From: Micromonospora sp. LH3U1
GTDB lineage: Bacteria; Actinomycetota; Actinomycetes; Mycobacteriales; Micromonosporaceae
Assembly: GCF_028475105.1 (NCBI RefSeq)
Contig: NZ_CP116936.1
Coordinates: 3,285,501 to 3,349,500, forward strand
DNA length: 64,000 bases
Direction: 5' to 3'
How positions within the stretch are numbered: the first letter of the stretch is position 1; every line of letters begins with the position of its first letter. This document shows positions 48,826 to 59,905 of this stretch, piece after piece. The notes under the pieces are model-generated. The model had not been told where the DNA came from, made no database searches, and saw nothing but the letters and a program-made list of their open reading frames with translations. The translations under genes were made by a program, and so were the position numbers.

Positions 48826-50228
48826 TCAGCGCAGCCCGGCGGCGGCGAGCAGGTTGCCCTCGGGAAGCGCCGGGAGGGCGCGGCCCTGGGACATGCGCTG
48901 CTCGGCGCGCTGGGCGGTGCACGCGGCGTCGGTGGCGATGGCGGCGGCGTAGCTGGCAGCGGTGCGCTGGGCGATCGCCGACCAGCCGTACTGGTCGTGG
49001 ACCACCCGGCGGGCGCGGCGGGCCATGACGCGGGCGCGGTCGGGATCCGACAGCAGCGCGTCCACGGCGTCGATCAGCCCGTCGGGGTCGTGCGGGCGGA
49101 AGGTCACCCCGGTCACGCCCGGCTCGACGATCTCCGCGAGGCCACCGGTGGCGGCGACGGCGAGGGCGCGCCGGCCGCGGCGCCCTCCAGGGCCACCATG
49201 CCGAACGGCTCGTAGATGCTCGGCACCGCGAAGCAGTCGGACGCGGCCATCAGCGCCGGCAGGTCGGTGCCGCCCAGGAAGCCCGGCATCGTGACCATGC
49301 CGCCGAGGCCGCGGCGGTGCACCTCGGCCTCCAACTCGGCGCGGTACGGGCCATCACCAGCGATGACAGCGCGCAGGCCGGGGTGCCGTTCCCGAAGCTG
49401 GGGGAGCCCGGCGATCAGGTGCTGCACACCCTTTTCGTACACCAGTCGGCCGGCGAAGGTGACCAGCGGGCCGTCCCCGGCGAACCGGGCGCGGGCGGCG
49501 GCCACCGCACGGGCGGGCACCCGCCAGCGGTGCGGCTCCACGCCGTTGGCGACCACGTCGACCCGCCCGGCCGGTACGCCGAACAGCGCGGTCACCTCGT
49601 CGCGCATGTAACCGGAGCAGACGATCACCCGACCGGACTCGCTGCTCAGCCACTGCTCGACGCCGTGGATGGTGCGGTTCATCTCCTCCGGCAGCCAGCC
49701 CTGGTGCCGCCCCGCCTCGGTGGCGTGGATCGTGCTGACCAGCGGGATGTCCAGGTGGTCGCGCAACGTCATCGCGGTGTGGGCGACGAGCCAGTCGTGG
49801 GCGTGGATGACGTCGTAGGAGCCGGCCTGGGTGGCGCGCAGCGCGGTGCGGGTGAGGGTGTGGTTGAAGGCCATCGTCCAGGCCAGCAGGGAGTCGGTGG
49901 CGAGGGGGAAGGTGACCGGGTCTTCGGGGGCGCGCAGGATGCGGACGCCGTCGGCGTACTCCTCGAGGGGTGCGCCGTCGCTGTGGCGGGTGACGACGGT
50001 GACCTCGTGGCCGGCGGCGGCCAGCGCCACCGACAGCGCGTGGACGTGTCGGCCGAGGCCGCCGACGAGCACCGGCGGGTACTCCCAGGACAGCATGAGG
50101 ATGCGGCGGGTCTGCGGGGGAACCCCGGGGCCGGACTGCGTCGGGAGCTGGGGCCGGGAGGTCAGGGTGGGCCGGTGGGCCCGGTCCTTGGTGGCAGCGA
50201 GCTGCTCGTCGACCCGCAGGGTCGTCAC
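48826..50228 (-). pseudogene. GT4 glycosyltransferase (glycogen-synthase-like), frameshifted
   Basis: GTG 50228 (MTTLRVDEQLAATKD, RBS GGAGA) opens a GT-B enzyme: 'ILMLSWEYPPVLVGGLGRHVHALSVALAAAGHEV', 'HAHDWLVAH', 'GRLVYEKGVQHLIAGLPQL' and 'VPSIYEPFGMVALEGAAAGAP' (the E(x7)E region). There the frame breaks: after GCGCCC the reading turns to Ser/Pro nonsense and stops at 49113. The neighbouring frame continues exactly as a GT4 should (LAVAATGGLAEIVEPGVTGVTFRPHDPDGL) to 48826. One C missing from a C-run near 49170-49176 restores it. The product is probably an alpha-glucan synthase using ADP- or UDP-glucose, fitting the divergent glgX-treYZ operon. Confidence 0.85.
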
Positions 50229-50565
50229 ATCAATCTCCGTCCGTGCATGGATGTGCGCGCCGGCGTCAGTGGCGGCGGAGCGAGAGGTGTAAGGGGTGGC
50301 CGAGGGCCTGGCGGGGCGCGCGCGAACGCTCGCCCTCCGGTCAAGGAAAAGGCATCGAGCCCAAGAACGCACCACGAAAACGGGGCAAGGTGACGGAGGA
50401 CACCTGAGGGTGTAGCGCGCACCAGACAGGTCGATTCCGGTCACCTCCTGGAAGGATGGATTGGCGCGCCAGGGCGGGGGGCAATTACCCGCCTGCGCGC
50501 GCGGGCGGCCTCCGTCGGCGCGCTCGTGGCGCAGTGCGCAGATGACCATGGTCTGAAGGAGCGAC
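50229..50565. other. Divergent promoter region between the GT4 gene and glgX
   Basis: This 337-bp gap lies between the GTG at 50228 (leftward) and the ATG at 50566 (rightward, RBS GAAGGAG). It must hold both promoters and any shared control of alpha-glucan synthesis and breakdown. I see no clear operator palindrome or known riboswitch. Confidence 0.5.
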
Positions 50566-52683
<2,118 letters not shown>

Positions 52684-52684
52684 C

Positions 52685-55000
52685 ATGGCGGTGCCCCCTC
52701 ACCCCAACGCGACGCCAACAGCCACCTACCGGATCCAGGTCCGCCCCGGCTTCGACCTGGACGCCACCGCCGGGATCCTCGACTACCTCGCCGATCTCGG
52801 CGTCAGCCACCTCTACAGCGCCCCGCTGCTGGCCGCCACCCCCGGCTCGGCGCACGGCTACGACGTGGTCGACCACCGGGCGGTCAACCCCGAGCTGGGC
52901 GGTGAAGCCGCTCGGCAGCGGCTGCTGCGCGCGCTGCGCGACAAGAAGCTCGGCCTGATCGTCGACATCGTGCCCAACCACGCCGGTATCGCGGTGCCGT
53001 CGGCCAACCCCGCCTGGTGGGACGTGCTGCGCCGGGGGCGCGACTCGGCGTACGCCGACTGGTTCGACATCGACTGGGACCGGGGCCGGCTGCTGCTCCC
53101 GGTGCTGGCCGACGACCCGGCCGCACTGGACGACCTCACGCTGGTCGACGGGGAGTTGCGCTACCACGAGCACCGCTTCCCGGTCGCCGACGGCACCGGC
53201 GACGGCAGCCCCCGCGAGGTGCACGACCGACAGCACTACGAGCTGATCTCCTGGCGTCGCGGCGACGCCGAGCTGACGTACCGCCGGTTCTTCGCCGTTT
53301 CGGGCCTGGCCGGGCTGCGCGTGGAGGACCCGGCGGTGTTCGCCGCCACCCACGAGTTGATCCTGCGCTGGGCCGCCGACGGGGAGGTCGACGGCATCCG
53401 TGTCGACCACCCGGACGGGCTCCGCGACCCCGCCGGCTACCTGGCCCGGTTGCGGGAGGCCGCGCCGCAGGCCTGGCTCGTGGTGGAGAAGATCCTGGAG
53501 TACGGGGAGGAGCTGCCGGACTGGCCGGTGGACGGCACGACCGGCTACGACGCTCTCGCCGCGGTCGGCGGGCTCTTCCTCGACCCCGACGCGGAGGGCG
53601 ACTTCACGGTGCTGGACACCCGACTGACCGGGCACCACACCTCCTGGGAGGACCTGACCCACGACACCAAGCTGGCCGCCGCCACCCGGCTGCTCGCCGC
53701 CGAACTGACCCGGCTGGCCGCGCTCGCCCCCGACGTGCCGCCCGAGCAGGCCCGGCCCGCGCTCGCCGAGCTGGCCGCCGCGTTCGCCGTCTACCGGGGC
53801 TACCCGCCGCACGGCGACCAGCACCTCGCCGCCGCCCGCTCCGAAGCTGGGCGTCGCCGACCTGATCTGGCCACCGCCCTGGACGCGGTCACCCGCCGGC
53901 TGCGCGACCCCGACGACGAGCTGGCTCGCCGCTTCCCGCAGTTCACCGGCGCGGTCATGGCCAAGGGCGTCGAGGACACCGCGTTCTACCGGTGGAGTCG
54001 GTTCGTCGCCCTGAACGAGGTCGGCGACAGCCCCGCCTACTTCGGGGTAACGCCGGCGGAGTTCCACCGCTTCGCCTCGGCCCGGCAGGTCCGCTGGCCC
54101 GACAGCATGACCACCCTCTCCACCCACGACACCAAACGCAGCGAGGACGTGCGCGCCCGGCTCGCCGTGCTCAGCGAGCTGCCGCACCGCTGGGGTGAGC
54201 AGGTCACGGCCTGGATGGAGTACGCCCCGCTGCCCGACCCGGCCTTCGCCCACCTGCTCTGGCAGACCACCGTCGGCGCGTGGCCGATCGAACGGGAGCG
54301 GCTGCACGCGTACGTCGAGAAGGCCGCGAGGGAAGCGGCGACCTCGACCAGTTGGGCGGACCCGGACCCGGCCTTCGAGCAGGCGCTGCACGCCGTGGTC
54401 GACCTGATGTACGACGACCCGAGCCTGCACGACGAGCTGACCGAACTCGCGGCGACGATCACCCCGGCCGGCTGGGTCAACTCGCTCGGGCAGAAGCTCG
54501 TGCAGCTCACCATGCCCGGCGTGCCGGACACCTACCAGGGCACCGAGCTGTGGGACAACTCCCTCGTCGACCCCGACAACCGCCGCCCGGTCGACTTCTC
54601 CGTACGCCGAGAGATGCTGGCGCGTCTGGACGACGGCTGGCGTCCCCCGATCGACGACAGCGGCGCCGCGAAGCTGCTGGTGGTGTCGCGGACCCTGCGG
54701 CTGCGGCGGGCGCACCCGGAGCTGTTCACCGGCTACCGGCCGGTGCCGGCGCACGGGCCGGTGGGGCGGCACGCGTTGGCCTTCGACCGGGGCGGCGCGA
54801 TCGCCGTGGCCACGCGCCTGCCGCTGGGCCTGGCCCGCGTCGGTGGGTGGTGCGACACAGTCCTGTCGCTTCCCGTTCACGAGATGACGGAGCTGTTCAC
54901 CGGCCGGGTCTACAGTGGCGGGGAGACCCCTCTCGACGACCTTCTGGCCGACTATCCCGTCGCTCTGCTGGCTCCCACCACTTCCGTGGAGGCTGCGTGA
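52685..55000 (+). CDS. treY: Maltooligosyltrehalose synthase TreY
   Basis: This 771-residue GH13 intramolecular transglucosidase converts the reducing-end alpha-1,4 link of maltooligosaccharides to alpha,alpha-1,1. Motifs: 'TATYRIQVRPGFDLDATAGILDYLADLGVSHLYSAPLL', 'GSAHGYDVVDHRAVNPELGG', 'FFAVSGLAGLRVEDP', 'VDGIRVDHPDGLRDP' (nucleophile Asp), 'WLVVEKILEYGEELP' (acid Glu) and 'MTTLSTHDTKRSEDVRARLAVLSELP'. It overlaps treZ by one base (TGATG), so translation is coupled. First dedicated step of the TreYZ trehalose pathway. Confidence 0.96.
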   Translation: MAVPPHPNATPTATYRIQVRPGFDLDATAGILDYLADLGVSHLYSAPLLAATPGSAHGYDVVDHRAVNPELGGEAARQRLLRALRDKKLGLIVDIVPNHAGIAVPSANPAWWDVLRRGRDSAYADWFDIDWDRGRLLLPVLADDPAALDDLTLVDGELRYHEHRFPVADGTGDGSPREVHDRQHYELISWRRGDAELTYRRFFAVSGLAGLRVEDPAVFAATHELILRWAADGEVDGIRVDHPDGLRDPAGYLARLREAAPQAWLVVEKILEYGEELPDWPVDGTTGYDALAAVGGLFLDPDAEGDFTVLDTRLTGHHTSWEDLTHDTKLAAATRLLAAELTRLAALAPDVPPEQARPALAELAAAFAVYRGYPPHGDQHLAAARSEAGRRRPDLATALDAVTRRLRDPDDELARRFPQFTGAVMAKGVEDTAFYRWSRFVALNEVGDSPAYFGVTPAEFHRFASARQVRWPDSMTTLSTHDTKRSEDVRARLAVLSELPHRWGEQVTAWMEYAPLPDPAFAHLLWQTTVGAWPIERERLHAYVEKAAREAATSTSWADPDPAFEQALHAVVDLMYDDPSLHDELTELAATITPAGWVNSLGQKLVQLTMPGVPDTYQGTELWDNSLVDPDNRRPVDFSVRREMLARLDDGWRPPIDDSGAAKLLVVSRTLRLRRAHPELFTGYRPVPAHGPVGRHALAFDRGGAIAVATRLPLGLARVGGWCDTVLSLPVHEMTELFTGRVYSGGETPLDDLLADYPVALLAPTTSVEAA

Positions 55001-56724
55001 TGACCGAATTCACCGTGTGGGCGCCCGACGCCAGCCGGGTCCGGCTGCGCCTCGCGGACGACACCGACCACGAGATGCGGGCCGCCACCGACGGCTGGTG
55101 GCGGGTCGAGGTGCCCGACGCCGGCCCCGACTACTCCTTTCTGCTGAACGACGACGAAACCCCGCTGCCCGACCCCCGATCGCCGTGGCAGCCTGCTGGT
55201 GTGCACGGGCCGAGCCGACGCTACGACCACGCCGCCTACGCGTGGTCCGACAGCTCGTGGACCGGCCGGCAACTGCCCGGCAGCATCCTCTACGAGCTGC
55301 ACATCGGCACCTTCACCCCGGAGGGCACCTTCGACGCGGCCATCGACCGCCTCGACCACCTGGTGTCGTTGGGCGTCGACCTGATCGAGCTGCTCCCGGT
55401 CAACGCCTTCAACGGCGAACACAACTGGGGGTACGACGGCGTCTGCTGGTATGCCCCGCACCAGCCCTACGGCGGCCCCGACGGCCTGAAACGGTTCGTC
55501 GACGCCGCCCACGCCAAGGGGCTGGGGGTGATCCTCGACGTCGTCTACAACCATTTCGGGCCCTCCGGGGCCTACGCGCCGCGGTTCGGCCCCTACCTCG
55601 CCGAGCAGAGCAACAGTTGGGGCCGCTCGGTCAACCTGGACGGCCCGCACTCCGACGAGGTACGCCGCTACATCATCGACAGCGTGCTCATGTGGCTGCG
55701 CGACTACCACGTCGACGGGCTGCGGTTGGACGCGGTGCACGCCCTGCCCGACACTCGCGCGGTCTCCCTGCTCGAAGAGCTGGCCATCGAGGTCGAGTCC
55801 TTGTCGACGCACGTGGGCCGGCCGCTGTCGCTGATCGCCGAGTCTGACCTCAACGATCCACGGCTGATCACGCCTCGTGAGGCGGGTGGGTTCGGGCTGC
55901 ACGCCCAGTGGAACGACGACGCGCACCACGCGCTGCACACGTTGCTGACGGGGGAGCGGCAGGGGTACTACGGGGACTTTGGCACTCTGGAGACGCTGTC
56001 GGACGTGTTGACCGGCGGGTTCTTCCATGCCGGCACCTGGTCCAGCTTCCGTAACCGGCACCACGGGCGGCCTCTGGACTCGCGGGTGCCTGGGCATCGG
56101 TTGGTGGCCTACTTGCAGAACCACGACCAGATCGGGAACCGGGCTACCGGGGATCGGATCTCGGCTTCTCTCTCGCCCTCCATGCTCCGCGTTGGGGCTG
56201 TGCTGCTGTTGACCGCGCCGTTTACGCCGATGTTGTTCATGGGGGAGGAGTGGGCGGCTTCTACGCCGTGGCAGTTCTTTACCTCGCATCCGGAGCCTGA
56301 GCTGGCTACTGCGGTGGCTCTTGGGCGGCGGCGGGAGTTTGCGTCGCACGGGTGGGCTGAGGGGGACGTGCCTGATCCGCAGGATCCGGAGACGTTCGTG
56401 CGGTCGCGGTTGGACTGGGCTGAGCTGGACAAGCCTGAGCATCGGGAGATGTTGTCGTTCTACCAGCGGTTGATCGCGCTGCGGCGGTCTCTTCCTGACT
56501 TGTCTGATCCTCGGTTGCACGCGGTTTCTGTGCAGCATGGGGACCAGTTCCTGCTGATGCGGCGGGGGGACACGCTTGTCGTGGCGAATCTGGCTGGGCG
56601 GGGGCAGGGGGTGTCGCTGCCTGGGGTGGCGCGGCGGGTGCTGCTGGCCACGGGGGAGGGGGTCACCGTCATGCGGGACCGGATTCAGTTGCCTGCGGAG
56701 ACTGCGGCGATCGTGGCGCTCTGA
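55000..56724 (+). CDS. treZ: Maltooligosyltrehalose trehalohydrolase TreZ
   Basis: ATG 55000 gives 574 residues. The enzyme releases trehalose from maltooligosyltrehalose. An N-terminal CBM48-like domain ('FTVWAPDASRVRLRLADDT') precedes the GH13 barrel with 'GVILDVVYNHFGPSG', 'HVDGLRLDAVHALPDTR' (nucleophile Asp), 'LSLIAESDLNDPRL' (acid Glu) and 'VAYLQNHDQIGNRATGDR'. From about 55,850 to the end the codon pattern changes: many T- and G-ending codons (CCT, GCT, TTT, GGG) replace the C-ending ones of the first half, although the protein stays conserved. That may mark recombination. Last gene of the operon. Confidence 0.95.
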   Translation: MTEFTVWAPDASRVRLRLADDTDHEMRAATDGWWRVEVPDAGPDYSFLLNDDETPLPDPRSPWQPAGVHGPSRRYDHAAYAWSDSSWTGRQLPGSILYELHIGTFTPEGTFDAAIDRLDHLVSLGVDLIELLPVNAFNGEHNWGYDGVCWYAPHQPYGGPDGLKRFVDAAHAKGLGVILDVVYNHFGPSGAYAPRFGPYLAEQSNSWGRSVNLDGPHSDEVRRYIIDSVLMWLRDYHVDGLRLDAVHALPDTRAVSLLEELAIEVESLSTHVGRPLSLIAESDLNDPRLITPREAGGFGLHAQWNDDAHHALHTLLTGERQGYYGDFGTLETLSDVLTGGFFHAGTWSSFRNRHHGRPLDSRVPGHRLVAYLQNHDQIGNRATGDRISASLSPSMLRVGAVLLLTAPFTPMLFMGEEWAASTPWQFFTSHPEPELATAVALGRRREFASHGWAEGDVPDPQDPETFVRSRLDWAELDKPEHREMLSFYQRLIALRRSLPDLSDPRLHAVSVQHGDQFLLMRRGDTLVVANLAGRGQGVSLPGVARRVLLATGEGVTVMRDRIQLPAETAAIVAL

Positions 56725-56853
56725 GCGAACGTGGATGACGCGACGCAACGGCGGGACAACTGGTGACACCGTAACGAGGCGTATTCGGTCGGATCACCTG
56801 GTCGGCATCGGCCCGCTTGGCGGTAACTAGTGTGTCCCCTGCCACGGGGGGAC

Positions 56854-57681
56854 TCACGGTGTAGAGGCTGGTGTGTCCGACTTGGGCGGCGGGTTTATGA
56901 AGATGGGTGCTGCGTTCGTTGTGCTTGGCCGGGCCGACTCTCTGGCAATCGCCCCGATCTGCTCCGGCGACATGGAAACGCCAGCTAATTGTACCGCGGT
57001 CGCTACTTTTACGGCGTCCCGAAGAGAGGGCGAAACGATGCTGTTTGCCGAAACCATGCCAGCGATGAACTTTATCTCTCTGTCGCGATCATCGCGAAGC
57101 TTGTCGATCAGTTGCATCATCAATCCTCGGGCGTTGTCAGCTCGGCGGAAGAACAAATACCCAACACCCTGCGTGACAAGTCCGACCGCTCCCGAGATGG
57201 CCGCTGGTTCGGGATCCTTTGGATGTGTTAATAGATAGACGCAAGCGGCAATAATGACGCCAAAACCAACAACGGCGAATGCGATGCTTGCTATGAAGGT
57301 GACGAAGGCTTGTTGATGGCCCTGCGCGTAATACTTGACAATTAATCTCGCGTGACCGTCGGATTGCTGCTGGGCTATCTCGGCTAAGGCTTCCGAAGCT
57401 TCGCTACCGTTTCTAAGGTCAACATAAATCGTCTGATTTGCCGAGCTAGGGTTCTTCTGCGGGTTGTCGCTTGCTTCATCGGCCTCAGCATCGTGCGATT
57501 TAGAGGCCTCGGCAGAAGGGTCCTGAGGTGGAGGCCGCTCTGTCAACCCGAGAGCTGATATGACTTCCGCCTCGACCGCCTCAGCCCTTCCGCGGCCAAT
57601 TCTCGTCCAAAGAAGCAGCCCCAGTAAGGCTGTAACCGCCACTGCAGCGTTGCCCAATATTTCAATGGTAGAATTCAGCAA
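56854..57681 (-). CDS. Low-GC membrane protein resembling TRADD-N-associated membrane domain
   Basis: This 275-residue protein has TM1 (about 9-26), an acidic disordered cytosolic loop (30-80), a helical part ('TIYVDLRNGSEASEALAEIAQQQSDGHARLIVKYYAQGHQQA') and a two-helix membrane hairpin (about 126-151 and 160-178, 'FVTFIASIAFAVVGFGVIIAACVYLL', 'AISGAVGLVTQGVGYLFFRRADN'). A cytosolic tail 'ARGLMMQLIDKLRDDRDREIKFIAGM' follows. The YY..G..QA-TM-TM-N..R...L..KL pattern resembles the TRADD-N-associated transmembrane domain found with predicted conflict systems; I hold that loosely. G+C is about 52-55% by eye, so probably acquired. Confidence 0.65.
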   Translation of the reverse strand: MLNSTIEILGNAAVAVTALLGLLLWTRIGRGRAEAVEAEVISALGLTERPPPQDPSAEASKSHDAEADEASDNPQKNPSSANQTIYVDLRNGSEASEALAEIAQQQSDGHARLIVKYYAQGHQQAFVTFIASIAFAVVGFGVIIAACVYLLTHPKDPEPAAISGAVGLVTQGVGYLFFRRADNARGLMMQLIDKLRDDRDREIKFIAGMVSANSIVSPSLRDAVKVATAVQLAGVSMSPEQIGAIARESARPSTTNAAPIFINPPPKSDTPASTP

Positions 57682-57792
57682 AGCCTCGCCCCGGCTCTGT
57701 GCGTGATATGACTAACCTGCAGGCGAGAGTGTGCTTCCTTCTGTTGGTTGAGTCAACGCTGAGTCGGCTGTGCGACAGGTGTCTTCGGTGGG

Positions 57793-58305
57793 CTAAGCGA
57801 CCGACTCCCAGGGATTCGTCGACTCTCGACGGTGGTCTTCGCAGCGCTTAAAGAGGTAGTATCCAACAGTTCGACCCTTAGTCGCTATGTTCTGCCCAGA
57901 CGCTGCAAACTTGTCGCGGCTTTGCTGACCCTCCTGCACGAAGACGAACGACCCGTTCAGTAGCTCCCAACCCTCGCGACAGACGGCATTCAGGATCGCG
58001 ACTGGATCACTCGTCTTCTGAGAGGTGGTGCTGCCTACCATTGGAACGATTATTGCCTCTTGGCTCATGACGTTCATCGAGTACTGGAAAACGTGATCGC
58101 CGCGTTCGAATGCTAGGCGCGCTTGGCCGGGTGGTGAAATGAAGAAGGCATTCCGCGCCTTCATAACCTGCTCTTCGCGCCTCCTCGCATCCGCCTCGTG
58201 GCGCTGCTGCTGCTTGCGTGTTGCTTCCTGAGCGAGCTGTTCGGGCGTCTTCCTCTGGAACAACGCGGATTCCCCTCTGGTTAATTGCACCAAGGCCTGT
58301 AACAA
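57793..58305 (-). CDS. Uncharacterised protein with PPGQAR motif (low GC)
   Basis: This protein has up to 170 residues; the start is uncertain (TTG 58305 or GTG 58290). It has a charged coiled N-terminal half ('EQLAQEATRKQQQRHEADARRREEQVMKAR'), then 'AFFISPPGQARLAFERGDHVFQYSMNV' and 'DPVAILNAVCREGWELLNGSFVFVQEGQQSRDKF', ending 'VGYYLFKRC'. The PPGQARxAFxxGDxxFQ..L.AVC..GWEL pattern recurs in actinobacterial proteins of unknown role. It is on the same strand as, and upstream of, the membrane gene at 56854. The two share atypical base composition. Confidence 0.7.
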   Translation of the reverse strand: MLQALVQLTRGESALFQRKTPEQLAQEATRKQQQRHEADARRREEQVMKARNAFFISPPGQARLAFERGDHVFQYSMNVMSQEAIIVPMVGSTTSQKTSDPVAILNAVCREGWELLNGSFVFVQEGQQSRDKFAASGQNIATKGRTVGYYLFKRCEDHRRESTNPWESVA

Positions 58306-58489
58306 GCCAACAACCTTGAGGATTATAGGTCTGGTTAGCTACGTTCAGGGGGACGCACGGGGCACTAGGGCGGCCGCACCAGTCCAAGTGGGACTGAGCG
58401 GCTGAGGTGTGGTGACTGCAGCCCGCTGCGGCGAGTACCGTCGATAACCGCTGGATCGTGGTCAGCCGGCGCAAGGTAGGAGTGCTGTA

Positions 58490-59632
58490 ATGCCACCACG
58501 TGCAACCACCATCGTCGACCCCCGTTTTCCTGCTGAGCTGCGGCGACATCGCGAGGAGCGAGGCCTTTCCCTGCGGCAGCTCGCCGCCGCCGTCAACTAT
58601 GGCAAGAGCCTCATCCACCAGTTGGAAGCGGGGCAGACGAAGCCGACGGTGGACGTGGCGGTCCGGCTCGACGACGCCTTGCAGGCGAACGGCGCTATAG
58701 CAGCGTTGGTCATCGACGCTCCCAACGGCGGCGATCGTCTGGCGTACGTGACGGTGCATCCCCGCCGCGTCGATCGTGCCGCCGCAGACGCGCTCATTGG
58801 CCTTCTCGCTGGCTACCGCCGGCTAGAGGATGCAATTGGGTCAGGCCCCATTATGGGGCCAGTCCATGCCCACCTCGACACCGTGACTGGTCTGCTTCGG
58901 GACGCCCCGCACGACCTAAGGCCACGCGTAGTCGGCGTGGCTGGGCAATGGGCGCAGTTCGTGGGCTGGTTGAGCATCGCCCGAGGTGAGGAGCGCGCTG
59001 CCACTGTCTGGAACGCCAGGGCCTTGCAATGGGCCACCGAGGCCGGCAACACGGATTTGATTGCCACCGTGCTGTCCTTCCAGGGGCACCAGGCGGAGTT
59101 GCGGCACGACCTCCCGGCCATGATCGAGCTGTCCCGGGAATCACGTCGGGACCAGTCGGTGAACGCGGCCTTACGCGCCTACTGCGCAGGGCAGGAGGCC
59201 AGGGGTTTAGCTATGGCCGGAGCAGCTAGCGCTGACGTACTCGCGCGGCTGTCGGAGGCGTCGGACCTTTCGGCTCAGGCGGCTGAGGAGCCACTGTCCC
59301 CTTGGGGCTACTGGTACACGCCATCGTTCTTCGCTGTCCAGCAAGGCAGTGTCTGGCGTTATCTGGGTGCTGAGGACAGTCGCGCGAACGATCGCGCGCT
59401 TGAACTGCTGACGACCGGTGTCGCGGGCGTCAGCGAGGACGCCGGTGGCGCAGAGTGGCACGGCCGCAACCTGGTGCATCTCGCCGTCACTCATGCGCAG
59501 GCCGGGGATGCGGCGGCGGCCCGCGAAACCCTGGCGGCGGCAGACGCCATTGCGCTTGCTACGGACTCCCGAGAACTTGCCCGCCAGGTGACCGAGGCTG
59601 CTCACCACCTCCGACTGTCCGCTATGCCGTAA
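58490..59632 (+). CDS. XRE-family regulator with TPR-like C-terminal region
   Basis: This 380-residue protein starts at ATG 58490 after TAGGAGTG. The HTH_XRE domain (about 12-65) has 'FPAELRRHREERGLSLRQLAAAVNYGKSLIHQLEAGQTKPTVDVAVRLDDAL'. The rest is a helical-repeat region ('ARALQWATEAGNTDLIATVLSFQGHQAEL', 'HLAVTHAQAGDAAAARETLAAADAIAL') as in actinobacterial regulators with peptide- or ligand-responsive TPR folds. It is divergent from the gene at 57793. Its targets are unknown; the neighbouring low-GC genes are possible. Confidence 0.88.
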   Translation: MPPRATTIVDPRFPAELRRHREERGLSLRQLAAAVNYGKSLIHQLEAGQTKPTVDVAVRLDDALQANGAIAALVIDAPNGGDRLAYVTVHPRRVDRAAADALIGLLAGYRRLEDAIGSGPIMGPVHAHLDTVTGLLRDAPHDLRPRVVGVAGQWAQFVGWLSIARGEERAATVWNARALQWATEAGNTDLIATVLSFQGHQAELRHDLPAMIELSRESRRDQSVNAALRAYCAGQEARGLAMAGAASADVLARLSEASDLSAQAAEEPLSPWGYWYTPSFFAVQQGSVWRYLGAEDSRANDRALELLTTGVAGVSEDAGGAEWHGRNLVHLAVTHAQAGDAAAARETLAAADAIALATDSRELARQVTEAAHHLRLSAMP

Positions 59633-59746
59633 CGGACGCGTTTCGCCTGGTCTACCACCGATCGTCGCGCAGACGATGACGGTGGGTGACGCCGCTGGTG
59701 GCAGTTCCGAAACCTGCGTCGCGCCCACGGTCCGGTGGAGGTGGGC

Positions 59747-59905
59747 ATGCAAGGCGATGAGTTGACGAACACGGGCGAGCAGTCGGAGGAGGCCGAGCGG
59801 GAGGCTGCCAAGCAGCGCCTCCTCGCCCAGGCCGAGGCGGAGCGCGTACCGGTGGAGGACACGACCCGCGCGGTCCCGGACCGGCGGTGGCGGCGTGACC
59901 GGTGA
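59747..59905 (+). CDS. Small acidic/charged protein upstream of an XRE regulator
   Basis: ATG 59747 follows GGTGGAGGTGGG and reads 52 codons to TGA at 59903-59905: 'MQGDELTNTGEQSEEAEREAAKQRLLAQAEAERVPVEDTTRAVPDRRWRRD'. It is helical, Glu/Ala-rich and soluble. The stop overlaps the start of the XRE gene (GTG 59895) by 11 bp, a coupling that supports a real gene. I do not recognise a family. It may be co-regulated with, or a partner of, the regulator. Confidence 0.6.
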   Translation: MQGDELTNTGEQSEEAEREAAKQRLLAQAEAERVPVEDTTRAVPDRRWRRDR

